Of a DNA stretch of 64,000 bases, positions 33,805 through 45,008 are shown one piece after another. Source of the stretch: Platanthera guangdongensis (lineage: Eukaryota; Streptophyta; Magnoliopsida; Asparagales; Orchidaceae); NCBI GenBank assembly GCA_039583875.1, contig CM077162.1, positions 62,850,822-62,914,821 on the forward strand, given 5' to 3'. Position 1 is the stretch's first letter. Every line of letters begins with the position of its first letter. The position numbers and the translations under genes are program-made. The notes under the pieces are model-generated. The model did not search any database. It saw only the letters and a program-made list of their open reading frames with translations, and was not told where the DNA came from.

Positions 33805-35841
33805 ATGGGTTCCACTGAGAATCACAAGGAATTGGGATCCATGAAGTTACCCATATGTAGGAAAGAGATCTTTGGGATATGGAAGGAAAGGGTGAGACTT
33901 TTTATGGAAGCCTCAGACCCTAGGATTTATATCACAGTAAAAGAAGGGCCATATGTGCCCATGAAGGTTTCAGTCTTGGATGCCAATCAGAGAACACATA
34001 AGGATTTCTCTGAAATGACAAAGGATGAAATTGTTCTAGCCACTATGGATAAGAGGGCTCAGAACATAATAGTGAGTGTCATAGATGATGCAACTTTTCA
34101 GAATCTGATACACTGTAAGACAGCTAAAGAGATGTGGGAAACTCTTATTGTGTATATGGAGGGTTCTGAAGAAGTAAGGCAAGACAGAAAATCCTTGCTA
34201 AATCAAGAATATGAAAGTTTTAGACAAGGAAAAGCTGATAGCATAACTGAGTGCTATAAGAAGTTCTACAGAATTGTGAATGAACTCATGTCCTATGGCA
34301 GAGAGTTCAGTAATTATGAACTCAATGACAAGTTTCTAAGGTCCCTAACTAAAGATTGGGACACCAAGATCTGTGCCATTAGAGAAATGGCTAAGTTGGC
34401 AGAAATTCCTCCACCTACACTGTTTGGCAAACTGCTGTCTTATGAAATGCAGTTGACAGTGAGGAAAGAAGAGGAGAAATCAACAAGAAGTGAACATAAG
34501 GAGAGGACAGTGGCCTTCAAAATAGAAGCCCCCAGAAGGTACAAAGGTAAGTCACCAACTCCACCTCCAAAGATTGCTGAAACTGAGTCAGATGAGTTAG
34601 CAAGTACAAAGTCTGAAAGCAGTGAAAGTGATGAGGACTTTACTGCCTTCACTAGACATTTTCAGAAGTTCTTGAAGAAGAAACAGTGGAGGACAAGGCC
34701 TTCTACTTCACAGGGAAAAGAAGACTTTTATCAGAATAAAAAGGCTTCAAAGAAGGACAGGAAAAAGACTAAGTCTAGCAAGGCAACACTTTCAAAAATA
34801 GTGTGCTATTGCTGCAATAGACAAGGCCATGTTGTTGCAGATTGTCCAGAAAAGAGAAAGGAGTCTAGTGACAAGAAGAAGACTCATTTCAAAGGCAAGA
34901 AAGAAAAGTCTTTTGTTGCCAAAAAGGAGAAGACTCTGTCAGATATTTCTTCATCAGAAACTGAGTCAGATGCTGAGGCATATATAGGGTTGTTTGCTGA
35001 AGAAGAAGAAGAAGAGTTCATGCAGATTATGAATTCTATATATGAACAAGAAGAGAGTCAATGCCAAGGGCTAATGGCATTGACAGAAAGTGACAAAATC
35101 CTGGATCAGCCAGGACCTAGTAAGGTACAACATTATTCTTCCAGTTCAGTTTCTTGTGCTAGTACAGAATCAGATTCATCTTCATCAAGTGATGAGAGTG
35201 TATCTGAGTCAGAAGAAGATATTCATCCGTTGATAGATGAATATAAAGTTCTGTTGCAAGCTTATAAGAAGAGCAAGTCCCTAGCCAAAAGTCAGGCAAA
35301 GGAAATTGCTGATCTCTAAGCTGCTGCAACAGATTTTGAGAAGTTATTTGATCAAAAGCTAAATGAGATAGCCAGACTGAAGCACATAACTGTGATTCAG
35401 ATGGGGACTATCATATATAAGAATGATCAAATCAAGAGTCTGGAGATTAATCTTCAGAAGGAGAAGGACTTAGTTGCTAGGTTTTCTAAACCTAAGTCAG
35501 TCTTACCCATAATTGATGAATTTGTTCATCACAAAGGTAAAGCTGGACTGGGATTTATTAGACCTGCAAGGACTGTCCAGTCCAAGTCCAAGGGCAAAGC
35601 CCCAACACTCAACAAGCCAGCTGTAGATAAAACAGCTAAGACTGTACCTAAGCAAAGGTACAATAAGTTTGAGTGTTGGTGTTGTGGCAAGATAGGCCAC
35701 TTTGCAATGGACTGTTGGCACAATGCTAGTGCCAAAGTGAGTAGCAAACTGCCTATTGGAAAACCAGTAGGTAGTCTTGTCAGGATGCAAACTAACAAGT
35801 ACCAAGGACCCAAGAATTCTTTGGGTTCTAAGGTTCACTAA
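33805..35841 (+). pseudogene. gag of element G, one internal stop
   Basis: The capsid-nucleocapsid polyprotein starts at ATG 33805. The first ~200 residues are the copia gag domain (FGIWKERVRLFMEASDPRI, MDKRAQNIIVSVIDD). A zinc knuckle CYCCNRQGHVVADC is at residues ~333-347, followed by an acidic Ser-rich stretch. A TAA at 35317-35319 ends the open frame after 504 residues, but the same frame continues to 35841. That part has coiled-coil character and a second knuckle, CWCCGKIGHFAMDC, near residue 625. The TAA could be a single mutation or a programmed stop. Family-2 gags have only one knuckle. Confidence 0.85.
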
Positions 35842-35856
35842 TCTGTTTTACAGGTG
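35839..35856 (+). promoter_or_regulatory. gag-pol junction of G with acceptor-like CAG
   Basis: Gag ends at TAA 35839-35841, then TCTGTTTTACAG (CAG 35851-35853), then GTGAGTCC and pol in the same frame. It is either a readthrough stop or a spliced-out stop. Confidence 0.5.
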
Positions 35857-38732
35857 AGTCCAAGTGGCCATGCCCCAATATGGTACTTGGATAGTGGATG
35901 TTCCAAACATATGACTGGAACAAGGGGTTTACTAAAGGACTACATACCCATCAAGGATGGTCCAAAAGTCACCTTTGGTGGTTCTGAAAAAGGGATCATC
36001 AAGGGTTTTGGTAACATATCTAACTCCTTTATTAGAATTACTCAAGTGGCCTATGTTAAAGGTTTGAAACATAACCTTATTAGTATAAGTCAATTGAGCT
36101 ATGTAGGATATGACATCTCATTTGTTAAGAATGGTTGTCATATCAAGAGGTCAACTGATCAAAAGATCATTTTGACAGGTTATAGAAAGAGGAATGTCTA
36201 CTGCCTAGACATTATGCTGTGAGGTGTTTATACCTCTTGCATATGGATCTCTTTGGTCCAATGCCAGTTCACAGCCTAGGTAGGAAGGTCTATACCTTTG
36301 TAGTTGTAGATGACTACTCAAGGTTTTCCTGGGTGTTCTTCTTAAGACAGAAATCTGAAACACCTAATGTTTTTTATAGCTTTGTCAAGCAAATTCAGAA
36401 TGAACTAGACAGTACAGTGGTCAAGATTAGAAGTGACCATGGTACTGAATTTCAGTCTGAGAGTATGGCAAAACTATGTGAAGACTTTGGGATATTTCAA
36501 GAGTTTTCTTCACCAAGAACACCTCAGCAAAATGACATTGCTGAGAGGAAGAATAGAACCTTGATTGAGGCTGGTAGGACCCTATTAAGTGATACATCAT
36601 TAACAGAATACTTCTGGGCTGAAGCAGTTAATACTGCATGCCATGTTATTAATAGGGCTACCATTACTAAAGGCCTTAACAAGACCCCCTATGAGGTTGT
36701 GAAAGGCAGGAAACCAAACCTATCCTACTTCAGGATCTTTGGTTGTAAGTGCTTCATACTTAAAAATGGAAAGTCTTACTTGACTAATTTTGCTGCCAAG
36801 TCCCAAGAGGGAATTTTTGTTAGGTACAGCAATAATAGTAAGCCTTATAGAGTCTACAACTTGTCTACTCAAGTTGTAGAAGAGACTGTATATGTAGTAT
36901 TTGATGAAACTAGGCTTATTAATAATGAGTTGTCTAGTAGTGTATGCAGCCCCACAGGTTTAACAAAGAAGATGGACAAGCTCACTCTAGAAGAAGAATC
37001 TACAGCAAGACAGCAAATAGAAGACAGTGGCTGTTGTCCAGGGGGAGTACTACATGTACCTGATGCAGAAGAAGTACAAGGAGTGCAGCAAGATGAAGGA
37101 ACTGAAGAGGTTCAACCAGAAGTTAGGATGCCTCCAGCCTATAGGCATCTTAGAGATCATCCAGTAGAGCAGATCATTGGTGATCCAAGACAAGGGGTAC
37201 AAACAAGGAGCAGAAATCTGAATACAGCAATCTACTCCAGTTTTCTATCTCAAGTTGAACCAAAGAAGTTTGAAGAAGCCTTTCTAGATCCACAATGGAC
37301 TGAAGCAATGCAAGAAGAGCTGAATTAGTTCAAGAGGTGCAAGGTTTGGGAACTTGTTCCTAAATCTAAAGACCACAATATAATAGGAACCAAGTGGATC
37401 TACAGGAATAAGTTGGATGAACAAGGTGTCATCATTAAGAATAAAGCAAGATTGGTTGCTAAAGGATATAGGGAGGAAGAAGGTTTTGACTTTGATCAAA
37501 CCTTTGCTCCAGTAGCCAGACTGGAAGCCATAAGGATGTTCCTGGACTATGCAACCTTTCAAGGATTCAAAGTTTACCAAATGGATGTCAAGTTAGCATT
37601 TCTGAATGGTAATCTTAAAGAGGAAGTCTATGTGGAACAGCCATCAGGTTTTGTTGATTCAACTCTACCTAATCATGTCTATAGAGTTAGGAAAGCTTTA
37701 TATGGGTTAAAGCAAGCCCCTAGGGCTTGGTATGAAACCCTATCTAGTTTCCTCATTGAGAACAAGTTCTCAAGGGAGAAAATGGATAAGACTCTATTCC
37801 TTAGGGAATCTAGAGGCAAAGTAATACTAGTCCAAATATATGTAGATGACATTATATTTGGGTCAACTGAAAGCAGCCTTTGCAAAAAGTTTGCAAAACT
37901 TATGCAAGGTCAATTTGAGATGAGTAGTATGGGAGAGCTAAAGTTCTTATTGGGTCTCCAAGTAAGACAGACTGAGAATGGATTATCCATATGCCAGTCC
38001 AAGTTCACCCTAGAACTCATAAGGAAGTATGGTATGGATTCATCCAGTACCATGAAGACTCCTATGGGGTCAAGTGTGTCTCTTAGCAAGGATGATACAG
38101 GGAAACCTGTAGATGAGTCTTTGTATAGAGGGATAGTTGGCTCCCTTCTATATTTGGCTGCAAGTAGACCAGATATCATGTATGCTACATGTGTTTGTGC
38201 AAGGTATCAAGCCTGCCCTAAAGAGTCTCATTTGACAGCAGTCAAAAGGATATTGAGATATCTAAAGGGCACTCCCTATTTAGGCCTCTGGTACCCTAGG
38301 AATGGGGATTTTGAACTAACAGGTTATTCAGATGCAGACTATGCAGGATGCAAAGAAGATAGAAAAAGCACTACTGGAACCTGTCAATTCCTAGGTGGGA
38401 GACTAATTTCATGGAGTAGCAAAAATCAAACAAGTGTGGCTATCTCCACTGCAGAGTCAGAATATGTGGCTGCTGGAAGTTGCTGTGCTCAAGTTCTATG
38501 GATACAGCATCAGCTTGAGGACTATGGAATTCAGGTAAGTAGAACTCCACTCTTTTGTGACTCTACTAGTGCTATTTCAATAGCTAATAATCCTGTATCC
38601 CATAGTAGAACTAAACATATTGAAATTAAATATCATTTTCTTAGGGAGCATGTAGAAAGAGAAGATATTTTACTTGAATATGTTAGAACAGATAATCAAC
38701 TAGCTGATATGTATACTAAGCCCCTAGAATAA
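35854..38732 (+). pseudogene. pol of element G (protease, partial integrase, RT-RNase H)
   Basis: Protease [10 protein letters not shown] is at ~35891. The open frame stops at 36222, and integrase resumes in another frame at 36219 ([12 protein letters not shown]). About 80 residues, the HHCC pre-integrase zinc finger, are missing compared with H. The DDE residues remain ([24 protein letters not shown]). A TAG replaces Gln at 37326-37328. The RT and RNase H part is open to 38732, with [37 protein letters not shown] and [13 protein letters not shown]. The RT half looks fit; integrase does not. Confidence 0.93.
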
Positions 38733-38806
38733 GCTAAGTTCAATAGGTTTAAAATTGAACTAGGAATGATAAACTTAGAATAGGTTTATATTGGCTAAGT
38801 AAAATA

Positions 38807-39286
38807 GTGTCGACACACAGAGTTGTCTGTGTCGAGATAGTATAGTGGTGTCGACACTTCAGGGAAAAGGTGTCGACACATCTAGGAAGTTAGTGTCGAC
38901 ACTTCAGAATATTAGTGTCGACACATGATACGTAGGTGTCGACACATCCAAAGTGGTGTCGACACTTAGTTTTTACTCAGAATTCTCTAAGTAAAGTCTC
39001 GACTATGTGTCGAGTTAAGTTGTGTCGACACATAAATAAGTGTCGACACATATATATGTTGACTAAAACTTGTGTCGACACATATATGTCGAGACATTCT
39101 AAGTCAGTGTCGACACTTATCGCCAGTGTCGACACAATTCAAGTTAGCTGCCCGCCTTTTCATCTTCAAACCTAGAAATGTATAAATAGGATTTTGCCTT
39201 TGTCTGTCGACACGCTTTCAAAAGTTTCGAGACCAAACTACTGTGTCGACACCTCTCTTCTCTCAAGTCAAATTCTTCAAACCCTA
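38807..39286 (+). promoter_or_regulatory. Pre-ORF2 promoter-like region of G: GTGTCGACAC array plus TATA
   Basis: Exact GTGTCGACAC copies start at 38807, 38848, 38870, 38893, 38914, 38936, 38956, 39022, 39040, 39072, 39106, 39126 and 39243, with GTGTCGAG variants between them. The period is 19-23 bp in the first 150 bp. TATAAATAGG is at 39181-39190, identical to the LTR TATA box, and the ORF2 ATG is 97 nt after it. The unit order TATA-leader-ATG mirrors the LTR promoter. Confidence 0.8.
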
Positions 39287-42184
39287 ATGGCGCCAAAGCT
39301 TGAGGAGAACGTCAACGAAAGATACGAACTGGTGCGCGACGCATTGGGATGCTGACCAAGAAATCAAGAACGTGATAACCCTAGTTGCAGACTCAAGGTT
39401 AGAATATCTTGTTTCTGAACCTACTAAAATATGGAAGAAAGAGGTACTGGAATTCCTCAATGGAGCTAAGGTAGATGAAACTGGATTCAAGATCAAATCC
39501 AGGGTTCATGGTGAGAAGGTGAAGGTATCACCTAAGAGCTTGAGGAAGATTCTACAGCTACCAAGAACTAAGGAAGAGGATGAAGTAACTGCTTCTAAGA
39601 CAAGAGAAGCATTGATATGGTGTGGTCTAGATTCTAAGATGAAGATTGGATCTGTTTTCAATAGAAAAGGCATGAACAGCCAAGGCAAATTCATGTCTGA
39701 GATTGTTGGAAAAGTAATAGTATGCAAACCTGGAGGGCATGATAGAGTATCAGCCCATATGTTCAGTATTATGACAAAGATCATCTTCACTTTGAAAACA
39801 GATTGGTCTGTTATAATCTTTGAAAAGATAAAGGAAAGCTTGAAGAAGCCAAATCTGGGCAGGATTTTAAGCCTATACCTTGCTGGAAGTATTCCAGAGG
39901 TTATGGGTCAAGCTGCTGGAAGCAAAATCAACCATATGAGAAAAATGGATATGAGAATTTTCTCCAGATGGGACAGGATGTTGTCTAAAGAGCTGCCAAC
40001 CCCTGAGAAGATAGTTCCTGAGAAAGTATCACCTCCAAAGAAGAAGAGGAAAGCTGCTCCAGTGGCTCAGGTTCGAACTAGCAGCTCTGAAAGTGAAGAG
40101 CAAGTGGTTTTTACACCAGATGAGAATGAGGAAGGAACTGCTGTAAAGTCTCCTGCTCCTCAAGATGTTGCTGAGATCCAGGGGAGCTACCTCAAGCTAG
40201 CCCCATACACAAGGATCACATCCAGGGGGAGTCTCTAGTTGTAGAAGAACCAACTACACTAGAAAGTGAACAAGCAACCAACACAATACTTGAGGTAATC
40301 ACTGAAGTAATACTTTAGATTTTCCTATAGAGGATACTGATTTGTCTGATGTTCATCAGCAAACTCAGCTGGATAGCCAAGTCCCAGATGCTGTCATGGA
40401 AGACACATCTGTTGAAGTTGTAGTTACTGATCCAGTGGTTGAAGAGCCAAGACTTTCTCCAGCTCATTCACCCCAAGAATTTACAATGGAAGATTTATTC
40501 CTAAATCTGGATCAACAAGACTTTTACAAGGACACTGCTGCTACTGAAAAAGAGAATGCTCCAGTTGAGGGGGAGCAAGTTGTAATTCTTGAAGAGCCTG
40601 CAAGACAAGAAACTGAGAAGACACCAGATGTGCAGACTGAAAAACCCAAAGCTGTTGAGGAACTACCAAAGGGAAGGGTAGATATAGCCAGCTCCTCAGC
40701 ATCTGAAGATGAGGAGGCTGCAAGGGTAAAGAAATATAAAATTTATGTATTCAAGAGAAGGAGTCAGAGTTATAAGAAGGCCTTACAATCTATTGCACAA
40801 CAGCCTATATCACAGCCAGCTCCATTTGTTGATTATAGTGCTTTAATGGTTGCAATGCAAATTAAACTTGATGAGCAAAGGCAGGCCATAGAGAAATATG
40901 TGGATGAAGGGCAGAATTCTCTCCAATTTGATCTAGCCCAGGACATAAAATCTATCAGGTTTGAAATGAACCAAAATAAAAAGGAGATGACTAAATGTTT
41001 TCACAAGGGTGGAAATGCAGTGGTGTACTTGGCTACACACCAGGAGAAGATAAAAGCACAAGTGGATGACATGGCTGTGAAGCAAGGTTATGTTCTTGAA
41101 AATCAGATAAGAATGAATGACAACCTTACTGCATCTCACAATGCAATAGTCACAGAACTGAAGAATCTAGCTGCAGGGCAGACTCCAGTTATAGCAAAGG
41201 CAGATTTTGACAAAGTATTCCTAGAAGAAATCACTGCTCTTAAGACTGCCATCCAAGATTCTCAAAAGTTGATAACTGACAAACTCCAAAGGTTAAAACC
41301 TTTCTTTAAAGATGGAGTTAATTATTTGGATAATCAAGTAAGATTTCAGAAAGATGATGTCAGAGATCATATAGAAAGAGAAGTCATAAAGGGGGAGAGA
41401 GTTTTAGTCAAAGCCAGCTCTGATCATGCCAAGTGGATATCAAATTCTATCAGAGCAACTCTTGGATATCCTCCTCTTTGTGATGATGATAATGTTGCTG
41501 AATCTGGAATTCATCCTGCATATCTAGGAGGGGAGCAACCTGAAGTGGCTCAAGTCATCTACCCTCCTCCAGATTTTGATATGGTTCATGCTGACATACA
41601 GTCCATGTACAGCCCCACCTAGGGGCAAGGACAATATCATTATTGAAAAAGTTGTTCAGCCAATATCTGAAGCTATGCAAGAAGCACTGCAGAAAGAAGA
41701 AGAGACTAGATTGTCTAAGAAGAGGTTTAGGGAACAAGCTGAACAAAGACCAGACTTTGAGCAGTGGAGCCCTACCTCAAGAAATATTATTTTGACTGCC
41801 TGGAAAGCTGCCAAAGATAATGTGCATGACAAGAACGAATGATTTTCTGAGGCTGAATGGAGAAAACATGAGTCTAGGCAGGAGGCTATAGTCCAGTACA
41901 GAAGGAAGGCCAAGATGGGAAAGCTACCTCATACTGCTCAGGAGCCTAGCAAGTACTTTCCTAAGCCTTATCATTATTTTGAGAGGCAAAAGATTAAGGC
42001 TGAGGAACTTAAGAAGAAATATCTGAAAGGGAAGAAGCCTGCTGAAACTGGAGACACTGAAGCCTCAGTACAAGCTAGAGTACAATCTGGGAAGGGCATA
42101 GTCATTAAGGAGGCTGAACAGAAATATCTTAGAAATTTTCTCTTAAGTTTACTATGTATTCTTTTGATGAAAGACATTATGTAA
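39287..42184 (+). pseudogene. ORF2 of element G (frameshifted)
   Basis: ATG 39287 reads MAPKLEE; a 1-nt shift within the next 15 nt gives the long frame ending at 40238. That frame holds an N-terminal domain like the plant 'putative transposon protein' ORFs (EFLNGAKVDETGFKIKSRV, KVSPKSLRKILQLP, GKFMSEIVGKVIVCKPGGHD) and PPKKKRKA, very like a classical nuclear signal. 40342-41622 has acidic and long coiled-coil segments. 41576-42184 holds the basic C-terminus, with TGA for Trp at ~41841. Compared with A1 the normal stop is changed, so the frame runs on ~17 codons to 42184. No membrane segment is visible. Confidence 0.85.
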
Positions 42185-42404
42185 ACTTTAGTATTATGTA
42201 TATGACAAAGTATTGGAACAATGTGTTGTGTAATAAATTTGCTATGTGTTAAATTTATTTTATAATTGTTCTGTGATGCAATCTATGTGTACATGTTTGT
42301 TTCATACATGTTTATGTTTGCCCTGATATATAATCCTGCTTTACATCATTTTGTAATTTTATTATGAATGGTGTATATCATTGACTAAGGGTTATGACTT
42401 CTCC

Positions 42405-42418
42405 AAATAGGGGGAGAT
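42405..42418 (+). promoter_or_regulatory. Polypurine tract of G
   Basis: AAATAGGGGGAGAT before TGTTGGG. Confidence 0.85.
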
Positions 42419-43269
42419 TGTTGGGTACATTGATTTAAATGTACCTGATTTGAAGAAGCCTCACCCAACTCAATGATATACATCAAAATATATTTGATGT
42501 ATTTTGAGTTACTTGTGCAGGTTAAGTATTTGCAGGACTGAAGCAAAAAGTTTCTAAGTCCATGTGTCGACACCCATAGGGAAAGTGTCGACACTTAAGA
42601 AGACTTGTGTCGACACCCAGACAAGCAGTGTCGACACTTGGAGTCATTGTGTCGACACCAGGGATGCTGAGTCGAAACCAGACAGAAAGTGTCGACACAA
42701 GGAGCTGTGTCGACACTCAATGAAGAAAGTGCAGTGAAGCTGTGTCGACACTTAGCAGTTGTGTCGACACCCAGTGAAACTGTGTCTACATCAGAAAGTG
42801 TCGACACTTGGAGGCTGTGTCGACACTCAACAAAAGCTAGCAGAGACTAAGTACAAGTGTCGACACCCAGAACAATGTGTCGACATACAGCAGTAGAGTC
42901 AACACTTGAAGTAAGTGTCGACACCCAGAATAATGTGTCGACACTTAGCTGAAGACTCAACACTTGAATAAAGTGTCGACACAAGGAGTTGTGTCGACAC
43001 TTAGCAAAGATCAGCAAAGTTCAAGAATATTCTAAGTACAAGTGTCGACACTAAGGAGATGTATCGACACTCAACCAGAGTCTCAACACAAGGAAGAATG
43101 TGTCGACACAAGGAGATGTGTCGACACTCAACAAGTATCAACACTGAAGACATGTGTCGACACCAAGAAGCTGTGTCGACACTTAACAGATTCAACACAT
43201 GAAGATGTGTCTACACAAAGGAGATGTGTCGACACTTAGAAGAATTCAGCAAAATACTGAAGTACAAGG
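42419..43269 (+). repeat. 3' LTR of G, left part (851 bp)
   Basis: Begins TGTTGGGTAC and is cut inside its GTGTCGACAC array (42563-43225) by H. It continues at 55476. Confidence 0.94.
43265..43269. repeat. Left target-site duplication of H (CAAGG)
   Basis: Matches 55471-55475. Confidence 0.93.
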
Positions 43270-44833
43270 TGAAAGGGGGAACTAGATCTGATATACTCTA
43301 AAGGGGGGGTGAATAGAGTATATGGTGCTTTTTAAAAACACAAAGAGAAACTTTTGCAAAGCTTTACAACAATTGTTGTAATGAGTGTAAGCAAGGAAGC
43401 AGAAATAAAACTAAGCTATGCAGAAACTAAGCACAAGAAAATCTAGGCCAGAAACAAAAAGAAAACATGCAAAACCAGATGACACAAGGAAATATAGTGG
43501 TTCCCCAACTTGGGTACATCCACTCTTCTACCACCCTAGGTAGGAATCCACTGCAGGATGAGTTGATCAGGTGTCCTGGGCACCAATGAGCTTTTGATAA
43601 GGTGCTCAAAAACCAACACAGATTTTTTGATCAGGTGTCTTGCCACCAATGAGCTTTTGACAAGGTGCTCAAAAACCAGATTCAAACTTTTGAAGGGAGT
43701 TTGAAAAACCCTTTACAGCATGGGGTTGAGAGAGTGATGGCAGTCTTCTCTTTCTCAAGCAATTGAGAAGACTATGTGGATTCAGTGATGTTGTCAAAGC
43801 TCCCCCTGAGTCCTTGAAATCTTCAGGAAGATGAGCTTTGCTGAGGGTGATAGGCCTTCAAAGATAGATCTCTAGCAAAAGATGATTTCAGCAAGCTGAA
43901 ATGTTGAGTGTCTGGAGTCTTGAGATGATGTTGGCCTTGAACACTTGAGAGCTGAAGAGATCTGAAGATTTTTTAAAAGCTTGATCTCTCTGATGAGTGT
44001 TCTTCTGAATTCTTGTTGACAGAATATTTTTTAGAGTCTCTGTGTATTGAGAGGTGTCCTATTCTTGTCTGTTATCTGTCTTTATTCAAAAACATTCTCT
44101 TTTATTCTCTGTCTCTGAATAGGATATTACTCTGTCAAAGATAGCCGTTGGTCTGCATTGATTACAGCCTTAATTGCATAATATGTTCTGAAGGAAAGTC
44201 CACTGATTTGTTCCTTGAAAAATTCCTTGAAACTTGCTCCAGAAGTAAATGAAAATGGCTGGCAGATCTTCTGAATTAAATGCATAATAACTTCTATCTG
44301 ATTTGAATTTGAATTCTGAAAGATAACTGAAATCGTCGAACTGAGCTCTGCTATCGTCGAGCTGAGCTCAGCGAACTGGAAAATGCAAGCAGCAAAGAAA
44401 TCGTCGATCTGAGCTCAAAGATCGTCGAACTGAGCTCAGAGATAAGGATCCAGTGCAGAGTCAAAATCGTCGACCTGAGCTCAGCGATCGTCGAATGGAG
44501 TTCGACGATATTGAGACGTTGAGCTCAGCGATCGTCGAGCAGAGCTCGACGATATTATGAGGCATGAGCTCAGCGATCGTCGAATGGAGCTCGACGATCT
44601 GGCAAAGTTGAGCTAGACGATCGTCGACCGGAGTTCGACGAAACGTCGTGCTGAGCTCGACGATTTGGACTTAGTTTCCAGAAAAACTTGGGTCTTCAGA
44701 GCAGCTTCCAATCCTAACCTTTTAACCCTTAGACTCAATTCTAATTGACCTATTAAGCTATACAGAAGGTCAAGACATAGATTCCTAGAGACATAGTGAT
44801 CCTGACCCAAATTAGTAATAGGGTGTTCCAACA
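43270..44833 (-). repeat. 3' LTR of H (1564 bp)
   Basis: Ends are TGAAAGGGGGAACT and GTGTTCCAACA. It contains CTTTAGAG with seven C on the element strand near the LTR end, the conserved TAGTGGTTCCCC/GGGTACATCCACT block (43496-43527), two tandem ~60-bp units with TTGATCAGGTG and CACCAATGAGCTTTTGA (43563-43670), and the array. Confidence 0.95.
44333..44670 (-). repeat. GTCGA palindrome array in the H 3' LTR
   Basis: About ten units, each TCGTCGA, a CTGAGC- or TGGAGT-like spacer, then TCGACGA or a changed half-site. Confidence 0.92.
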
Positions 44834-44850
44834 ATCTCCCCCTATTTGGG
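44834..44850 (-). promoter_or_regulatory. Polypurine tract of H
   Basis: ATCTCCCCCTATTTGGG on the plus strand. Confidence 0.87.
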
Positions 44851-45008
44851 TTAGGAAAACTATTTACAGACATATGAAAAACAAACAACATCATACAGAA
44901 AAATACAGAAACAACAGAAGCTAGACATTACAGAACCATCACAGAGATATATAAAAGCATGATATCCAGAAGGCAGTCAAAAAAACCAAGAATTATCACC
45001 TTACAGAG

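Noticed and set aside
38733..39290. Pre-ORF2 array as a solo LTR insertion
   Set aside because: No LTR ends, no C-rich block, no minisatellite and no target duplication; only array and TATA are shared with the LTR.
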